A stretch of 64,000 nucleotides of DNA from Hypericum androsaemum (GCA_963995505.1 OZ023195.1:7212109-7276108), one strand, 5' to 3'. Shown: positions 23,049 to 34,099, numbered from the stretch's first letter. Numbers and translations: made by a program. Notes: generated by a model not told the origin, from the sequence alone.

Positions 23049-23630
23049 AACACTTGCAAGTGTGTGAGTTTCACTACCGAGCACCCGGTGGTGGGGTTTT
23101 GTTAATCTGGCTTGACCGACAATAGTCCGGGTTGGGTGGACCTGTGAACGGTCGAACCCATGCGAGTTGCAAAAAAAAAAGTCCAAATAGCTAAATTGGT
23201 AAGATGATCCCAAATCCTACCCCAAATAAAGTCAAATATCAGTTTTGTGTTATTTAGTTTAACATATTATTTGGACCAAGTATAAAGTATATAAAATAGT
23301 AATGAAGATCTTCAATTCAGCATCTTAGTTGGATCTTATCAACTTCATTATCCACGTCACTCGATATTCTTTCTTTTAAAAAATGCGTCATTCAATATTC
23401 AAGCATCTAATTTGTCTACTTGAAGTGAAAAAAAAAACTGCACTCCAAAGTTGTATATCCATAGACAATTCTTATAAACAAATCTTTCTTCACTGTTAAG
23501 AATCTAAGTTTTCTATCATTTGAATCGATTATCATCTTTTTATTTTACTATAATAAAGAGAACCTCTCTTTTTGGTTTGGTTCGATAACATAAAAATGTC
23601 ATTATTACCCTGTTGCAAATAAATTGTGGT
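23049..23630. other. Spacer, no gene seen
   Basis: AT-rich with one GC-richer patch at 23080-23165 that matches nothing I recognise. Confidence 0.4.
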
Positions 23631-24400
23631 AGGACGTCCGAAGTGGTCGTCCCAAGAGCGATCCGAACGAATAGATAAAGATAGAAAAAATATGGGAAAA
23701 GAGAAGATAAGATACATATTAGAATAGATAGAAGAGAAGAAATGGTAGAGGAGCAAGAACTGTATTAAAAATATGGGGGAGAAGGGGAAAGGAAAAACAT
23801 AAAGATAAAAGCTAGAAGTTACATAAGATAAATGATATGAATGTTTGATGTTTGGTTTGTGATTCCTTCATGCCTGTACCTAGCTCTCTTTATATAGAAT
23901 AAGCTCGCCCCAGCCCCATAGAAAAACCTTAGGCCGTTTTCAAACATGAAAACTTAACATAGCTCCGGCCTCATAAGAAAAATACAACCTATCTAGATCT
24001 TATGACTCAATTTTTATCTCTTTCTGAACCAAATTTGGAAAAGTTATAAACTATAAAATTGTAAATCTCTGTCTTCTCTTTCTGTGACTTTTTGAATTGT
24101 ATTAATCCAATACTTGAGGAGAAAGTTACGATATTTTTACCAAAATAGGTTCAGCAGATCTGCAGCCTAATAAGGAAAAAACCTACTCCCGAAACTTCCG
24201 ACCCAAGTTTGAACTCCTTCTGCGTCGAATTCGGAGAAACTACCAACTATAAAGCTCTAGATCTTTATTTTATCTTTTCATAGCTTTTAGAATTGTACCA
24301 ATCAGATATACAAGTAGGAAGATACGACTATTTTACTGAGATATAGTCAAACAAATCCGCGAATTAATTTTCTGCTCCAACATACCCTTATATCCATCAG
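23630..24400 (-). repeat. LTR-like block on the minus strand with tandem repeats
   Basis: At the low end GTGGTCGTCCCAAGAGCGATC resembles the 4.2-kb block. On the minus strand a TATA box (TATATAAAG, plus about 23890-23898) lies downstream of tandem repeats at 24000-24390. The layout is that of a U3-R region of a gypsy-type LTR. Outer ends are not determined. Confidence 0.45.
24000..24390. repeat. ~196-bp tandem repeat, two diverged copies
   Basis: The motif AAATTTGGAAAAGTTATAAA (24031) recurs as GAATTCGGAGAAACTACCAA (24227), and the text that follows stays alignable (GTACCAATC / GTATTAATCC; TACGA.TATTTT). In reverse orientation the unit resembles the 177-bp repeat at 35480-36003. Confidence 0.7.
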
Positions 24401-25540
24401 ACTTGAAAACCTCAACATGAAACATGAAAATCTCAACCCATCTTCCTGTAATCAACGTCTTCCATTTTCCTTCTTCAAGCAGTAAGTAAAAAAGCAATTC
24501 CTATTTGTTAATCAATAAAAAAAACAAGGAGGAGGAGCGCCAGTTCAAATTTCAACCGCAATCGACAGCGATGGTCCTGACTTGGAGATGGTGCATCGTT
24601 CCGTCTTTCCTCTCTCCTCCATCGTCGTTCCGGAGATGGTTCTTTTGAGGACGACTTGGGGTCACCAAAAAATCTGGAGAAGGGGCCGAGGACGGCCCCG
24701 ACGTCGGCGGTCTTCTTCTAGCGTGGACGACCAAGGCACCGCTCGAGCCCCAATTCTAGATCGACGGCAATTTAATTGTTTTTGTTGAACTTGCTTCCAA
24801 TTCCAGATCCTCAATTTTTTCTATTAAACAAGCTTTCAATTTCAGTTAGTTAATTTTTTTTGTTAAACTAATTTTCAATTTCAGTTGCAGTTTCAAGTTC
24901 ACAATCAATTAATCTGTGTAATTGGATTTTTTGGAAGAGGAGGGAGGGAGTTGAGGCCGAAGTCGACGATGGAGAAGAGAGGAATAATTTTTATTTTTTT
25001 AATTTCTTAGAAGGATATATAAGTGATTAAAAAAATTATGTTGATTGATAATATCAGCGAAAGATTTGAGAGTTGCAATTTATCAAACTAAGAGGACTTT
25101 GAATAGGTTCTACTGATAATTTTGTTAAACCTCCAAAATAATTTGCCATAAATTATATTATTATTATAGGTGAACAATTCCTTATAATTTGAAATCGTAC
25201 TGTCGAAATGAAATAGTTGATACATTGTTGTAAATAACTTTGTGATTAGGGTTTGTTATACTTATTGAATGACTATCTATGATGTGATCTACGTATTCTA
25301 GGTTTTGCAAAATGATATCGATATGTTGAATGCGCCCAGTTGCGTTGTGACGTCAACATTGGAGGCTGCACCTAGCGGGCTTACAAATTATACGCTAGAC
25401 AATCTAGTTAAATCGTTAGGTGGTTTGGCGTCACACTGTGAAAGTGTCAAAACTACCATTTCAATTAAATCGTGATGATGTTGGCTTGGTCAAGGAGAGA
25501 AACGAGTCATCGAGGGATGGGTAGATCTTGGCGGACATGA
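24400..25540. other. Spacer with a GC-richer patch, no gene recognised
   Basis: 24540-24770 is GC-rich (CGACG-rich) and open on both strands but resembles no protein I know. The rest is AT-rich. Confidence 0.35.
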
Positions 25541-25559
25541 CGGGGACGAAGGGGGATGA

Positions 25560-25990
25560 ATCAGGGAGGAATGTTCCAACGCGGAAGAGGGGACACTTGG
25601 CGTGGGATCAAAGCCAGATGTCGATGCAGTCCACATGGAAGGGGTGGGAGCAGGCCGAGAGAGTCCTCACGTAGTCGAACGGGAGAGAATGCGAGTCTAG
25701 GTTGGAGAACATGGTGGAGTAGGACGGCAGCTGAAACCTGTGGCACCAACACCGGTGTCACCATCGGTGAAACCGACATGAGGAGGATGAGGTGGCAGGA
25801 GATGAGGAGGGAGTAGGTGACAGTAGGAAGGCCGCCGCCACAACGACAACCATGGCGATGAGCGGCGGGCTGAAGTCCACGCCCGAGATGTCGCCATTGC
25901 TTGACGGCGGGTAGATTGACCAGCAAGTGAAGAAGACATTGTCGACGAACGTGGGTCCTGTGAATAGAGACGGTGATGGGGGCCCACGAA
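25560..25990 (-). pseudogene. RING-H2 ATL-type E3 ligase relic
   Basis: ATL proteins are membrane-anchored ubiquitin ligases. On the minus strand the ATL membrane anchor appears as GVDFSPPLIAMVVVVAAAFLL (about 25885-25820; the run continues hydrophobic in another frame as VTYSLLISCHLILL). About 170 bp later comes the second half of a RING-H2 finger: FDYVRTLSACSHPFHVDCIDIWL, then a stop codon, then SHAKCPLFRVG (about 25680-25575). The first CxxC pair of the RING is absent and the last zinc cysteine is replaced by phenylalanine. The pieces are in more than one frame, so the copy is dead. Its place directly before a Helitron tail suggests gene capture. Confidence 0.7.
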
Positions 25991-26070
25991 GGAGACAGAG
26001 AAAGAGAAGGGAAGTGAACTCTGGTCATCACATATATATTTTTTCCTTTTTGCCTATTTAAATCGATACA

Positions 26071-26412
26071 GTGATCCTTAGTGAGAATTCTGCGGGTAAG
26101 AGAGTATTCTCCCACAGGATGCCATTAAACCTACCAGAGAATCTTGAGATGCCGTATAAGATGATACACAAGCAGTTTTCGGTACGTACGTATTTTGCAT
26201 TCACGATCAACAAAGTAATAGGACAAACAATTGAAAATACCGGTATTTATATACCAGAGCATGTCTTCAGTCACGAACAGTTGTACGTTGCCTTTTTAAG
26301 AGGTGTTTCAAGTAAGAACACTAAGGTGTTAGTCAAAAGAAGTGATATTGCTGATAAAGTTGGAACGTTTACAAAAAATATCGTGTACAAAGAAGCTCTT
26401 ACGGCGTCTTAG
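26071..26412 (+). pseudogene. Helitron (PIF1-type) helicase, C-terminal fragment
   Basis: 113 codons ending at the normal C-terminus. Motifs: FAFTINKVIGQTIENTGIYIPE (helicase motif V region, usually TINKAQGQT), FSHEQLYVAFLRGVS (motif VI, usually FSHGQLYVALSR) and TKVLVK...TKNIVYKEAL at the end. A full Helitron Rep-helicase exceeds 1000 residues, so almost all of it is missing. A Helitron 3' terminus lies 146 bp downstream, in the right orientation. Confidence 0.88.
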
Positions 26413-26558
26413 GTAAATCGAAAAAGAAAATAGTGTAATTTAATATGTAAAAGAACATCTTATTCATGTATAGCTTTAAAAAGAAAATCAATAAATGATA
26501 TATTTTACGAGTTTTGAAATAGAACGGCATTCGCATCGCGTGTGCGTCCTTTGCTAGT
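26413..26558 (+). mobile_element. Helitron 3' terminus
   Basis: After the helicase stop the sequence runs to a small hairpin (CGCA...TGCG, about 26532-26546) followed 7 bp later by CTAG-T at 26554-26558. A short stem followed by a CTRR-T end is the diagnostic 3' end of Helitrons. The 5' TC end was not found. Confidence 0.75.
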
Positions 26559-27430
26559 AAGTAATTAAACCAAATGTGGTTAGTAGAATGGAAAAACTGA
26601 TTAGTGGTTTGGAAAACTTTTGCTTCATTAATTCCGAATCGGAAAAGATCATGGCTCGAGATACGTATCCCTACTCTTTCCCTCACCTGGTTGACTTTTT
26701 CCACGCGCAAAATCCCTCGCTATCAATGCTTAGGCGGTGGCCCGTTGGAAATAATTAGTGAATTTTAACACTGTAAAAAAAATTAGGAATAAAGACCAAA
26801 TAAATTTTTTTATTTTTTTAAAAAGTTCATATAAGTTTTTATATTTTAAAGTGGTTCACATAATTTCTTGTATTTTTTTAAATTAGTCAAATAATTGATA
26901 TACATCTATGCGATATTTTCTCAATAATATTTTCTCTATTATGGAATTATTTTGAAAAAAATAAATCATTTAATGGAATTTTTCTCGATTTCCGTGATTA
27001 GGACCATTAATATACATCTATAAATGCAATATTTAAGTCGGTAGATTAGTTAAATAAGAAAAATAACAGCATTAAAAGACTAAAACGTTATGATAAAAGT
27101 GGGTACCAGCTATGAGATATGTGTAGCGATCAATCGTGATGTTCTCTTTGGGAGCGGATTGGATCTTGAACTTGAAAAAGTAGCCAGGACCAATCTGGAT
27201 AAAATAGGAGCCATTAGATCATGTAAATTGAAAAAAATACAGAGATCAATATTAAGTTGGGTAATTTGGTACTTTAATACTCTCTTATTAGCCCCTCTCT
27301 CCCCCAAATCCTAGGGCTTTTGAAGTTAACACTCCTCTCTCTCTCTCTCTTTCTGCCTCCGTCATCTCTCTCCCTCTCTTCTTCCTCTTCTCCTTCTTCC
27401 TCTCTCCTCTTCTTCTTACAAGATACACAG
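26559..27430. other. AT-rich spacer, no gene seen
   Basis: Mostly A/T runs. A CT-rich tract (27330-27420) precedes the relic that follows and could be its 5' UTR. Confidence 0.4.
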
Positions 27431-27519
27431 TCCTAAAAGTTGAAGTTAAGTTGCAAAAGATCGTTAGATGGGAAACGGCGTTACGAAGGTGAGCCACTAC
27501 TTTGCGATAAGCGAGGGGG

Positions 27520-28010
27520 ACGTCTCACGGCGTCGAAGTCGAAGAGGAAGATCTGGACAAGATCGAGACTGAAGTCAAGCAAATGGTGGCGGAGCTTCTG
27601 GAGGCCCGCGCCACCCTCCCCGGTCTCCTCACCTCCACCATATCCTCCCTCCTCTCCGCCCGCCGTCCCAACGACACCATCTCTGATCCCGGGCCCTCAG
27701 ATCCCGCCGCTCAAGGTGCGTTACCATTTTGAAACTTGAATCGAGTTCGCGAATGTTCTTTTTTGTGGCTGGGGGAGGGGAATTGATGATTATGCCCCTG
27801 GGGCTTCTTTTTGCGCAGGGGTGAGAGAGTGGGAGCGGGAGATGGAGAGAAGGCAAGGCTGGTGAAAGAGAAGATGGGGAAGAACGCGGCGGAGATGCAT
27901 GTGGTGCTGAAGAGGTTGAGGGAGTGCGTGGCTAGGACCGAAAAGCTGTGTTATTCTTCTTCCTCCTCTGCTTGTAATGGGATTAATAGCATCCATCCTG
28001 CGAGTGGTTC
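27520..28010 (+). pseudogene. Two-exon gene relic, product not recognised
   Basis: A continuous frame from about 27520 reads VEEEDLDKIETEVKQMVAEL then LEARATLPGLLTSTISSLLS and ends PSDPAAQ at a GT donor (GTGCGT, about 27716). After an ~100-bp intron with a C/T-rich end and GCAG acceptor (about 27820), a second frame reads KARLVKEKMGKNAAEMHVVL, KRLRECVARTEKLCYSSSSS and NGINSIHPAS. The helical, charged composition and the intron argue for a real protein of about 160 residues. There is no convincing ATG in frame upstream: the one at 27468 is in another frame. The C-terminus runs straight into a tandem array at about 28000. I do not recognise the family. Confidence 0.45.
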
Positions 28011-28625
28011 ACGATGTTACGATTTAATGGTTCGCGATGCTATGATTTAATAGTTCGTGATGTTATGATTTAATGGTTCGCGATGTTATCATTTAATGGT
28101 TCGCGGTGTTATGATTAAATTGTACGACCGGTTATATTAAATAGTATGTCCGATTATGATTTAATGGTTCGCGATGTTATGATTTAATGGTTCGCGATAT
28201 TATGATTAAATGGTTCGTGATGTTATGATTAAATTGTACGACCGGTTATATTAAATAGTATGACCGGTTATATTAAATATTATGTCTGGTTAAATTAAAT
28301 AGTATGTCCGACAATATCAAATGGTATGCCCGATTATATTGAACGGTATATCCACTTATATTAAATGGTACGACCGGTTAAATTAAATAGTATGTCTGGT
28401 TAAATTAAATGGTACAACCGAATATATTAAATAATACGTCCAGTTATATTTAATGGTACGACCTATTATATTAAATACGATTAAATTAAATGGTATGTCT
28501 GATATATTAAATGGTATGTCCTGCTAAATTAAATAGTATATCAGGTTATATCAAATAGTATACTCGTTATATTAAATGGTACGAATGATTATATTAATTT
28601 GTACGACTAATTAAATTAAATGATA
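28005..28625. repeat. ~21-bp tandem array, about 28 degenerate units
   Basis: The left third repeats TTATGATTTAATGGTTCGCGATG; the rest repeats units such as GGTTATATTAAATGGTACGACC and GGTTAAATTAAATAGTATGTC. A consensus of the form TTAT-n-TTAAATGG-TA(T/C)G(T/A)CCG fits both. Units are adjacent with no spacers. The same unit type forms the core of the MITEs at 2704 and 50763 and the array at 36000. Confidence 0.9.
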
Positions 28626-28783
28626 TATATATTGGAGAGATAAACGACAATGAGACACGCGCATCCCACCTTAATATTTTCCCCCCTTTTTACCCATTCT
28701 ATCCCTACCAGAACGGTACTAGAAATTGTGCCCAGGACCCAATCTGGTCACGTTTTCTTTATTTCTAAAAAACATTGTGAATG

Positions 28784-29075
28784 TGATAGAGATAAGGAAT
28801 GACATTAAATTAGTAATTATTTATAGTTTAATTATTATTATTAGGAGTTTTAATTATAGTAGAATTATATGTATTAAGTTTTTTTTAGTTTTCTATAAAT
28901 AAGATATTTCTCTATTATTTTAGATGGTTAAATATTGATATTGAAAATTAAGGGTTTCCTTTTATTCTTGTCCCTTTCCGATATTTTTAGAATCAACGGA
29001 TTGAGACTTTTATTATATTTTTCGGGTATTCTCAGATTTAACAGATTCACGATCTCTTATCCACGTTCCCCTGCA
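28784..29075 (+). repeat. 5' LTR of the small gypsy-type element
   Basis: Starts TGATAGAGATAAGG. A TATA-like box (TCTATAAATAAGA, about 28892) is shared with the 3' copy. The end is placed just before the primer site. Confidence 0.75.
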
Positions 29076-29079
29076 TCAG

Positions 29080-29093
29080 TTGTTATCAGAGCT
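29080..29093 (+). promoter_or_regulatory. Degenerate tRNA-Met primer binding site
   Basis: TTGTTATCAGAGCT differs by one base from the core TGGTATCAGAGC, and sits a few bases after the LTR end. Confidence 0.65.
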
Positions 29094-29799
29094 GCATTTG
29101 TTTCTGAAGTAGTTCGATAATCCTGATCGGAGTTCGTTCTATCCAAAATATTCAAAAACAAAAACAAAAAAGGCAGATTTTTTTAAGGGTTTGCAAGAAA
29201 CCCCACCGGCACGTCGATCCTCAAGAGCAGCAGCGACCGCACATCGGCGCCGCTCACCCGACTTTCCTGAGGCCCGCCGGTCACCGTCCCAACTAGACCG
29301 CCGCCGTTCGTCCTCGTTGGTCCTAACCCGAGAGGAGGGTCTCGAACCATCCTCGAGGAGGAGAAAGCTCGACATTCTCCGCCTTCACCATTCCGATGCG
29401 CCAGCAGAGCCACCGTGCGAATCGAACGACTGTCCGACGCCGTCCCTCGAGCCGCCTTGACGGAGCCGCTCGCCACAGTCCGGCCGTCGCCCTTGGTTTG
29501 AAGGTTTTAGTGATTTCCCCCTTTCAATTTAAGGTTTGAAATTGGGAATTTGGTCTGGATTGCAATTTGACAGAAGTTTGGGATTGATTGTGAACTCTAA
29601 CAGAACTTTGAGGATGATTATGAAGTTATCCAGGGTGTGGACCATTTGGAATTTTACCAACTGGGTAAAATTATAGATTGATCCCAGAAAGTTTTATGGA
29701 CTGACAGATTAGTCCATTTTTGGCTGAATTGAAGATGTTTCAGGCATCGACGATACATATTCCTACTTTGAGCGATATGTTTTTATCTTGATTGGGAAC

Positions 29800-30170
29800 T
29801 TTCGAGAAGAGATTTCATAAAGTGGCTTGTCAATGTGGAGATATACTTTGATACTCACAAGCTTACAGAGTTGGATAAAGTCAGATTTGTCAAAACACGA
29901 TTGCGAGGTGATCTTATGCATTGGTGGTCTGATTTAAATATTCGAAGACAACGATGTGGTAAGCAGGAAAATATCTCGATGGCCTAAGATGGAAGAGAAG
30001 CTGATTTATGCTTTGTTTCCTCAACATGCTTACGAAGTTTGGAACGCCGTTAGTAACAAGCACCGTCGCTTTTGGGAACAATATGATCGTCAAATGGTCT
30101 AGTAGTTGCAGGAGCTTCAAGCTAATTTGGATGATATACTGAAGGATGATCTGGACATCATCAACTATAG
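29800..30170 (+). pseudogene. gypsy gag remnant
   Basis: The frame around 29810-29945 reads DFIKWLVNVEIYFDTHKLTE-like text followed by KVRFVKTRLRGDLMHWWSDL, the usual gag capsid pattern (VE.YF, K...A.LRG.A..WW). It is followed in a shifted frame by WPKMEEKLIYALFPQHAYEV, matching the W..M...L...F.P..Y block. It has at least one frameshift and no zinc knuckle. Confidence 0.65.
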
Positions 30171-30433
30171 TTGAATCTTCAAAGTAACATTTCATGCCCA
30201 CACTAACTCTCTTATAAATGCTAGCACAAACTTATTAGAACTATCTTGAGCATAATCTTAACTTACTCAAGCAACAAATTGGAAATTCTACCATCTCTCT
30301 CTCTTTCACGCTCTCTATTTTTTGGGTTCTCTCTTATTAATATTTTTACAGTATCATTTGGCTTGGAATAATAATCATCTCACTCCATAGATTTCTTCTT
30401 CTAGTCCTCAATTTTTCTTCTACTTCCCCCCTA

Positions 30434-30565
30434 CTAGCACTTTGGAAGATCCTTGGGAGGTGGTAGAAGTGACTGTTTAGGGCTTTTTCTATTGTCCACT
30501 AAGAATGCCATCTTGAGTCCCCATGTCGTGTGCACTTCGAGATGACAATGCATGAACCAAACCCC
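30434..30565 (-). pseudogene. Laccase last exon, captured inside an LTR element
   Basis: The minus strand reads [19 protein letters not shown] followed by AFLVDN and ends PPPKDLPKC with a stop. [14 protein letters not shown] is the type-1/type-3 copper-binding motif near the C-terminus of plant laccases (extracellular phenol and lignin oxidases), and DLPKC-stop is the normal end. An intact AG acceptor (TGCAG) precedes the exon, so it came from genomic DNA with its intron border. Nothing else of the gene (over 500 residues) is visible nearby. The exon itself has no frame damage. Confidence 0.9.
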
Positions 30566-30770
30566 TGCACTCATCCAACAAATTATAAGAGACGAAATAC
30601 AAAAATTTTCGTACATAACTAGTCGCAAGTATGATATCTAATATAGTACTAAAATAAGTTACACGGCTTCATGCTGTACGACATGTGAGACAAAATGCCC
30701 AAATACTGGCACATGCGTTAAACAGTGCAAACTTCAACCGAGCAATTCAATTTATACCCGAATTATCGGC

Positions 30771-31040
30771 GTGAAACCTGATTGTGACAGACAAGAGATG
30801 TCAGAGATCTTGAGGAAGAAACAGACTGCACCATCAGAAGAAGTTGAAGATGCTTTGGTCTGGGAAGAGGTTGGTGAATCCACTGATGACTTATTTGGTA
30901 AACCAATTTATGACTCTTACCTTGATGAGGAGGACAAGGTTGATATAGACAATGTTGAACCAATTTATGAATCTTACCCTAATGAGGAGGACGAGATTGA
31001 TGCAGTTGTTGGTGACTCTAGAATTAAAAACTCTACTTAG
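30771..31040 (+). other. Acidic repeat-containing frame inside the LTR element
   Basis: 89 codons with a duplicated acidic motif, KPIYDSYLDEEDKVDID and EPIYESYPNEEDEIDAV, followed after stops by similar acidic text to about 31180 (VEYVEHIDFLGVEKFEYVE, about 31090-31150). Such E/D-rich spacers sit between gag-pol and the 3' LTR in some plant gypsy elements. No known domain. Confidence 0.4.
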
Positions 31041-31394
31041 GATGATGAGTTGGTGAACGAGGCCATACCCACATAAACCATGATTTTGAGGTTGAGTATG
31101 TTGAACATATTGACTTTCTCGGAGTTGAAAAGTTTGAATATGTTGAAGCTTCTCCTTTGCTAAATATGTGGAATGCCCTCAAGGATGTTGAGAGATCTGC
31201 TCGAAGAAGTGAGTTCTTGGTCTTTAATCTTAAGACTGTTTATGATTGCATGATTTCTAAGTATTTGTTCTCGTGGGATGGAAGATATCAAGTGTCACCG
31301 CGTCGCTCAAAAGTGTTCAAGAGTGCATGTATGAAGATATCAAACTGGTCGACGACACCAAATTCGAGGGCAAATTTCTCCAACCAGGGGAGAA

Positions 31395-31664
31395 TGATGG
31401 AGATAAGGAATGACATTAAATTAGTAATTATCTATAGTTTGATTATTATTATTAGGAGTTTTAATTATACTAGAATTATATGTATTAGATTTTTTTAAAT
31501 TTTCTATAAATAGGATATTTCTCTATTATTTTAGATGGTTGAATATTGATATTAAAAATTAAGAGTTTTTCTTTATTTTTATCGTCTTCCGGTATTCTTA
31601 GAATCAACGGATCAAGACTTTTATTGTATTTTCAGATATTCTCAGTATCAATGGATTCACGATA
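31395..31664 (+). repeat. 3' LTR of the small gypsy-type element
   Basis: Starts TGATGGAGATAAGG and aligns with the 5' LTR up to GGATTCACGAT. The last ~25 bp of the LTR seem to be missing or diverged, so no target duplication can be seen. Confidence 0.75.
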
Positions 31665-32166
31665 TTTCTTTGAAGTATTAAATTATTAACGTGAGAAGAT
31701 AATGTCAATTTATCATTTTTTTTCTAGAATAAGTGATATATATATATATCTATTTATTTTTTTTAGGGAAATATATATCTATTTGTTGAGACTCGAAATT
31801 AGTATCCGAATGTCCTACTTATGGCATCGCTAAAATCATAATATCATGTTCATGTATGTGGCTCAAATTCAGTGGAGACATGAGTAATCTCCACTAAAGA
31901 GGATCAAAAGGGATGAAAGGATAATCTAGATATTATAAAGATATTCAGGGGCAATATCAGACAACTACTATTAACAAAGACACGCTGAAATTTAGGTATA
32001 ATATAATTTAGAAAATAATTGAAAAGGAAAAAAATACCAACTAAATGCCCTAAAATCACGTTAGAATACAATTAGTAGACGTGAAAATAATAAAAATGCC
32101 ACGACTCCTAACCAATTTCTTCCAGCCTTCGTTCCAACCAGAAAATACCAAGAACCCTAATCCAAA

Positions 32167-33900
32167 ATGATGTCGGAATCCAACGAAGAAGAATTCTTGA
32201 ATGACTTAACGAATACCAGCCGATTAATAGAAGGTAAATATTTATTATTTCGATTTTTTCAGATAAAAGTTTCAGTTGCAATGTTTTTTTCCTCACTCGA
32301 AACTAAGTTAACCGATATTTGATTATAGTTTCTATTGGTATTGATTTTGCAGTAACACCAACAATGAACCTATCCGAAGAAACTCAGTATAACGAAGGAC
32401 AATATAGTTGTTTCGTGGATGATGGTAATACTCGAATTTAGACATTTGTATTTTTTTTACATCTGGCAACGTGAAGAATTTTAGCATACCAATACTTAAA
32501 CTAACGCATACAAGTTAAAGTATTCAGATCAGAACGTTGATGGGATACTTACCCAATAATATGTGATTTTCAATAGTAATGAACAACTTGGAGGTAAATT
32601 GTATTCTTCAATTTAAACATTCGCTTTATGGTGTATTTTTCGTGGGACTATGAAGAAAATTTTATCATACCAATAGGTTTTCAATATTGGTTTCCTACTG
32701 ACATTATATTGGTTTCTGTCTTATATGATATTGATTTTCCTTCCTTAAAGATATTGGTATCCTTCTAATAAGATATTGGTTTTCATCTTCTCCGATATTG
32801 GTTACCTACTTCTATGATATTAGTTTCCTTCTACTCACATATTGGTAGCCTTCTTCTCTGAATTTTATTTCTTTCTTCTCTAATTTTGGTTTCTTTTTTC
32901 TGTGATATTGGTTTATTACTTTTATAATATTAGTTTATTGCTTCTATAATATTGGTTTTCTTCTTCTATGATTTTGGTTTCCATTTTCTGTGATATTGGT
33001 TATCTTCGACTACGATATTAGTTTTCTTCTACTCTAGTATTGTTAACCTCCTACTCTTACATTGGTTTTCTTCTATTTTGATATTTGTATTGATCTTCTA
33101 GTATTTGATTCCTTATTCTATGAAATTAATTTCCTTCTTCTCTAATATTAGTTTTCTACTTCTGTGCTATTGGTTTCCTTCTATTAAGATATTGGTTTCC
33201 TTCAACTGTGGTATTGGTAGCATCGTACTCTTACATTGGTGTCCTTATTTTTTGAAATTGATTTCGAACTTCTGCTGGGAAAACTGTTCAGTGAATGGAA
33301 AATAAAGAATGGTGGAAAAAATTACAATTTTCTACGGTGGACGAGACACTGAACTTATACCTCTCTTATGCACACAGAAAAGAATTTAGTGTGAGGAAAG
33401 ATTATCAAAAATCAAAGAAAATCAAAGGTGTAAAAACGGCAGAGATTTACTATATTAGATATCTCTGCAACAAGAAGGGTGTTCGTAAGCGGTGTAAGGA
33501 TCATAAAGAGAATGATGCTCGGCCATATGAACGAAGAGAGAAAAGAACAGGTTGCGGAGCAATGATCACATTCTACTTATCAATCTGGGAAATTATTTTA
33601 TTTCATAAATGAATGGAAGGTACAACTCAACCATGATCTTCTCGGTGAAGAGTTAGCTTACATGCTAAGATCAAACAAAAAAATGAATCCAATACAAGAA
33701 CATATTGCTAGAATGCACAATGATGCTGGCATTAAGAACAGGTCTTCTTATGAGGTTATGGCAATGGCAGCTGGAGGTGTGAAAAGTCTTGATTTTCTTT
33801 ATAAAGATTTGAAGAACCATCTGGGCACACGACGGCAAAAAATAAATATTACAATGAGAATTAAGAATAAATATGATAATGGTAATTTATTACCTTTTTA
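32167..33900 (+). pseudogene. FAR1-domain gene or MULE-derived relic
   Basis: Two small exon-like pieces (MMSESNEEEFLNDLTNTSR, 32167-32233; NLSEETQYNEGQYSCFVDDG, about 32363-32425), each ending at a GT donor, precede a repeat array. From 33304 the frame reads KEWWKKLQFSTVDETLNLYL, YAHRKEFSVRKDY, YIRYLCNKKGVRKRC, and RREKRTGCGAM: this is a FAR1 DNA-binding domain (WRKY/GCM1-like zinc fold) found in FAR1/FHY3-related proteins and Jittery-type Mutator transposases. After a stop near 33610 a second frame (33630-33900) reads HDLLGEELAYMLRSNKKM, MHNDAGIKNRSSYEVMAMAA and SLDFLYKDLKNHLGTRRQK, the normal continuation. The MULE transposase domain and SWIM finger are missing. Confidence 0.75.
32670..33285. 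repeat. Degenerate ~21-23-bp minisatellite (ATATTGGTTTCCTTCTTCT type)
   Basis: About 27 imperfect copies of a unit such as GATATTGGTTTCCTTCT run head to tail with T-rich strand bias. It splits the N-terminal exon-like pieces from the FAR1 domain. Confidence 0.85.
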
Positions 33901-34099
33901 GTACTATAAGACTACATCATTATCAAAAACCACAGAAAAAATCAAGAAAGATTATTACCTTTTTAGCAACCTTCTTATCAACTTTTTCCAGCTTCCTTTG
34001 AGCTGCTTCTTCATAGGACTACAAGGCAGCAAACAACAACATGAATCGTCAGGAAACAATTTAGAAATCATAGAACATCCACCAACCAATCCAATACAA

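Larger units (their letters stand above)
28784..31664 (+). mobile_element. Small gypsy-type LTR retrotransposon, ~2.9 kb, non-autonomous
   Basis: Two similar LTRs (28784-29075 and 31395-31664) share the start TGAT(A/G)GAGATAAGGAATGAC and most of their length. A weakened initiator-Met primer site follows the first, and CCAGGGGAGAA precedes the second. The interior has gag-like remnants at 29800-30160 only, and no reverse transcriptase or integrase, so it would depend on another element. It also holds a laccase exon in reverse orientation. LTR similarity is visibly lower than in the 5.9-kb element, so this one is older. Confidence 0.8.

Noticed and set aside
25556..25816. Plus-strand frame rich in Arg and Gly
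   Set aside because: It is the antisense of the ATL RING-H2 relic.
28005..28625. Regular short repeats that might look like a CRISPR array
   Set aside because: Units are directly adjacent with no unique spacers, degenerate, and the context is a plant nuclear genome.
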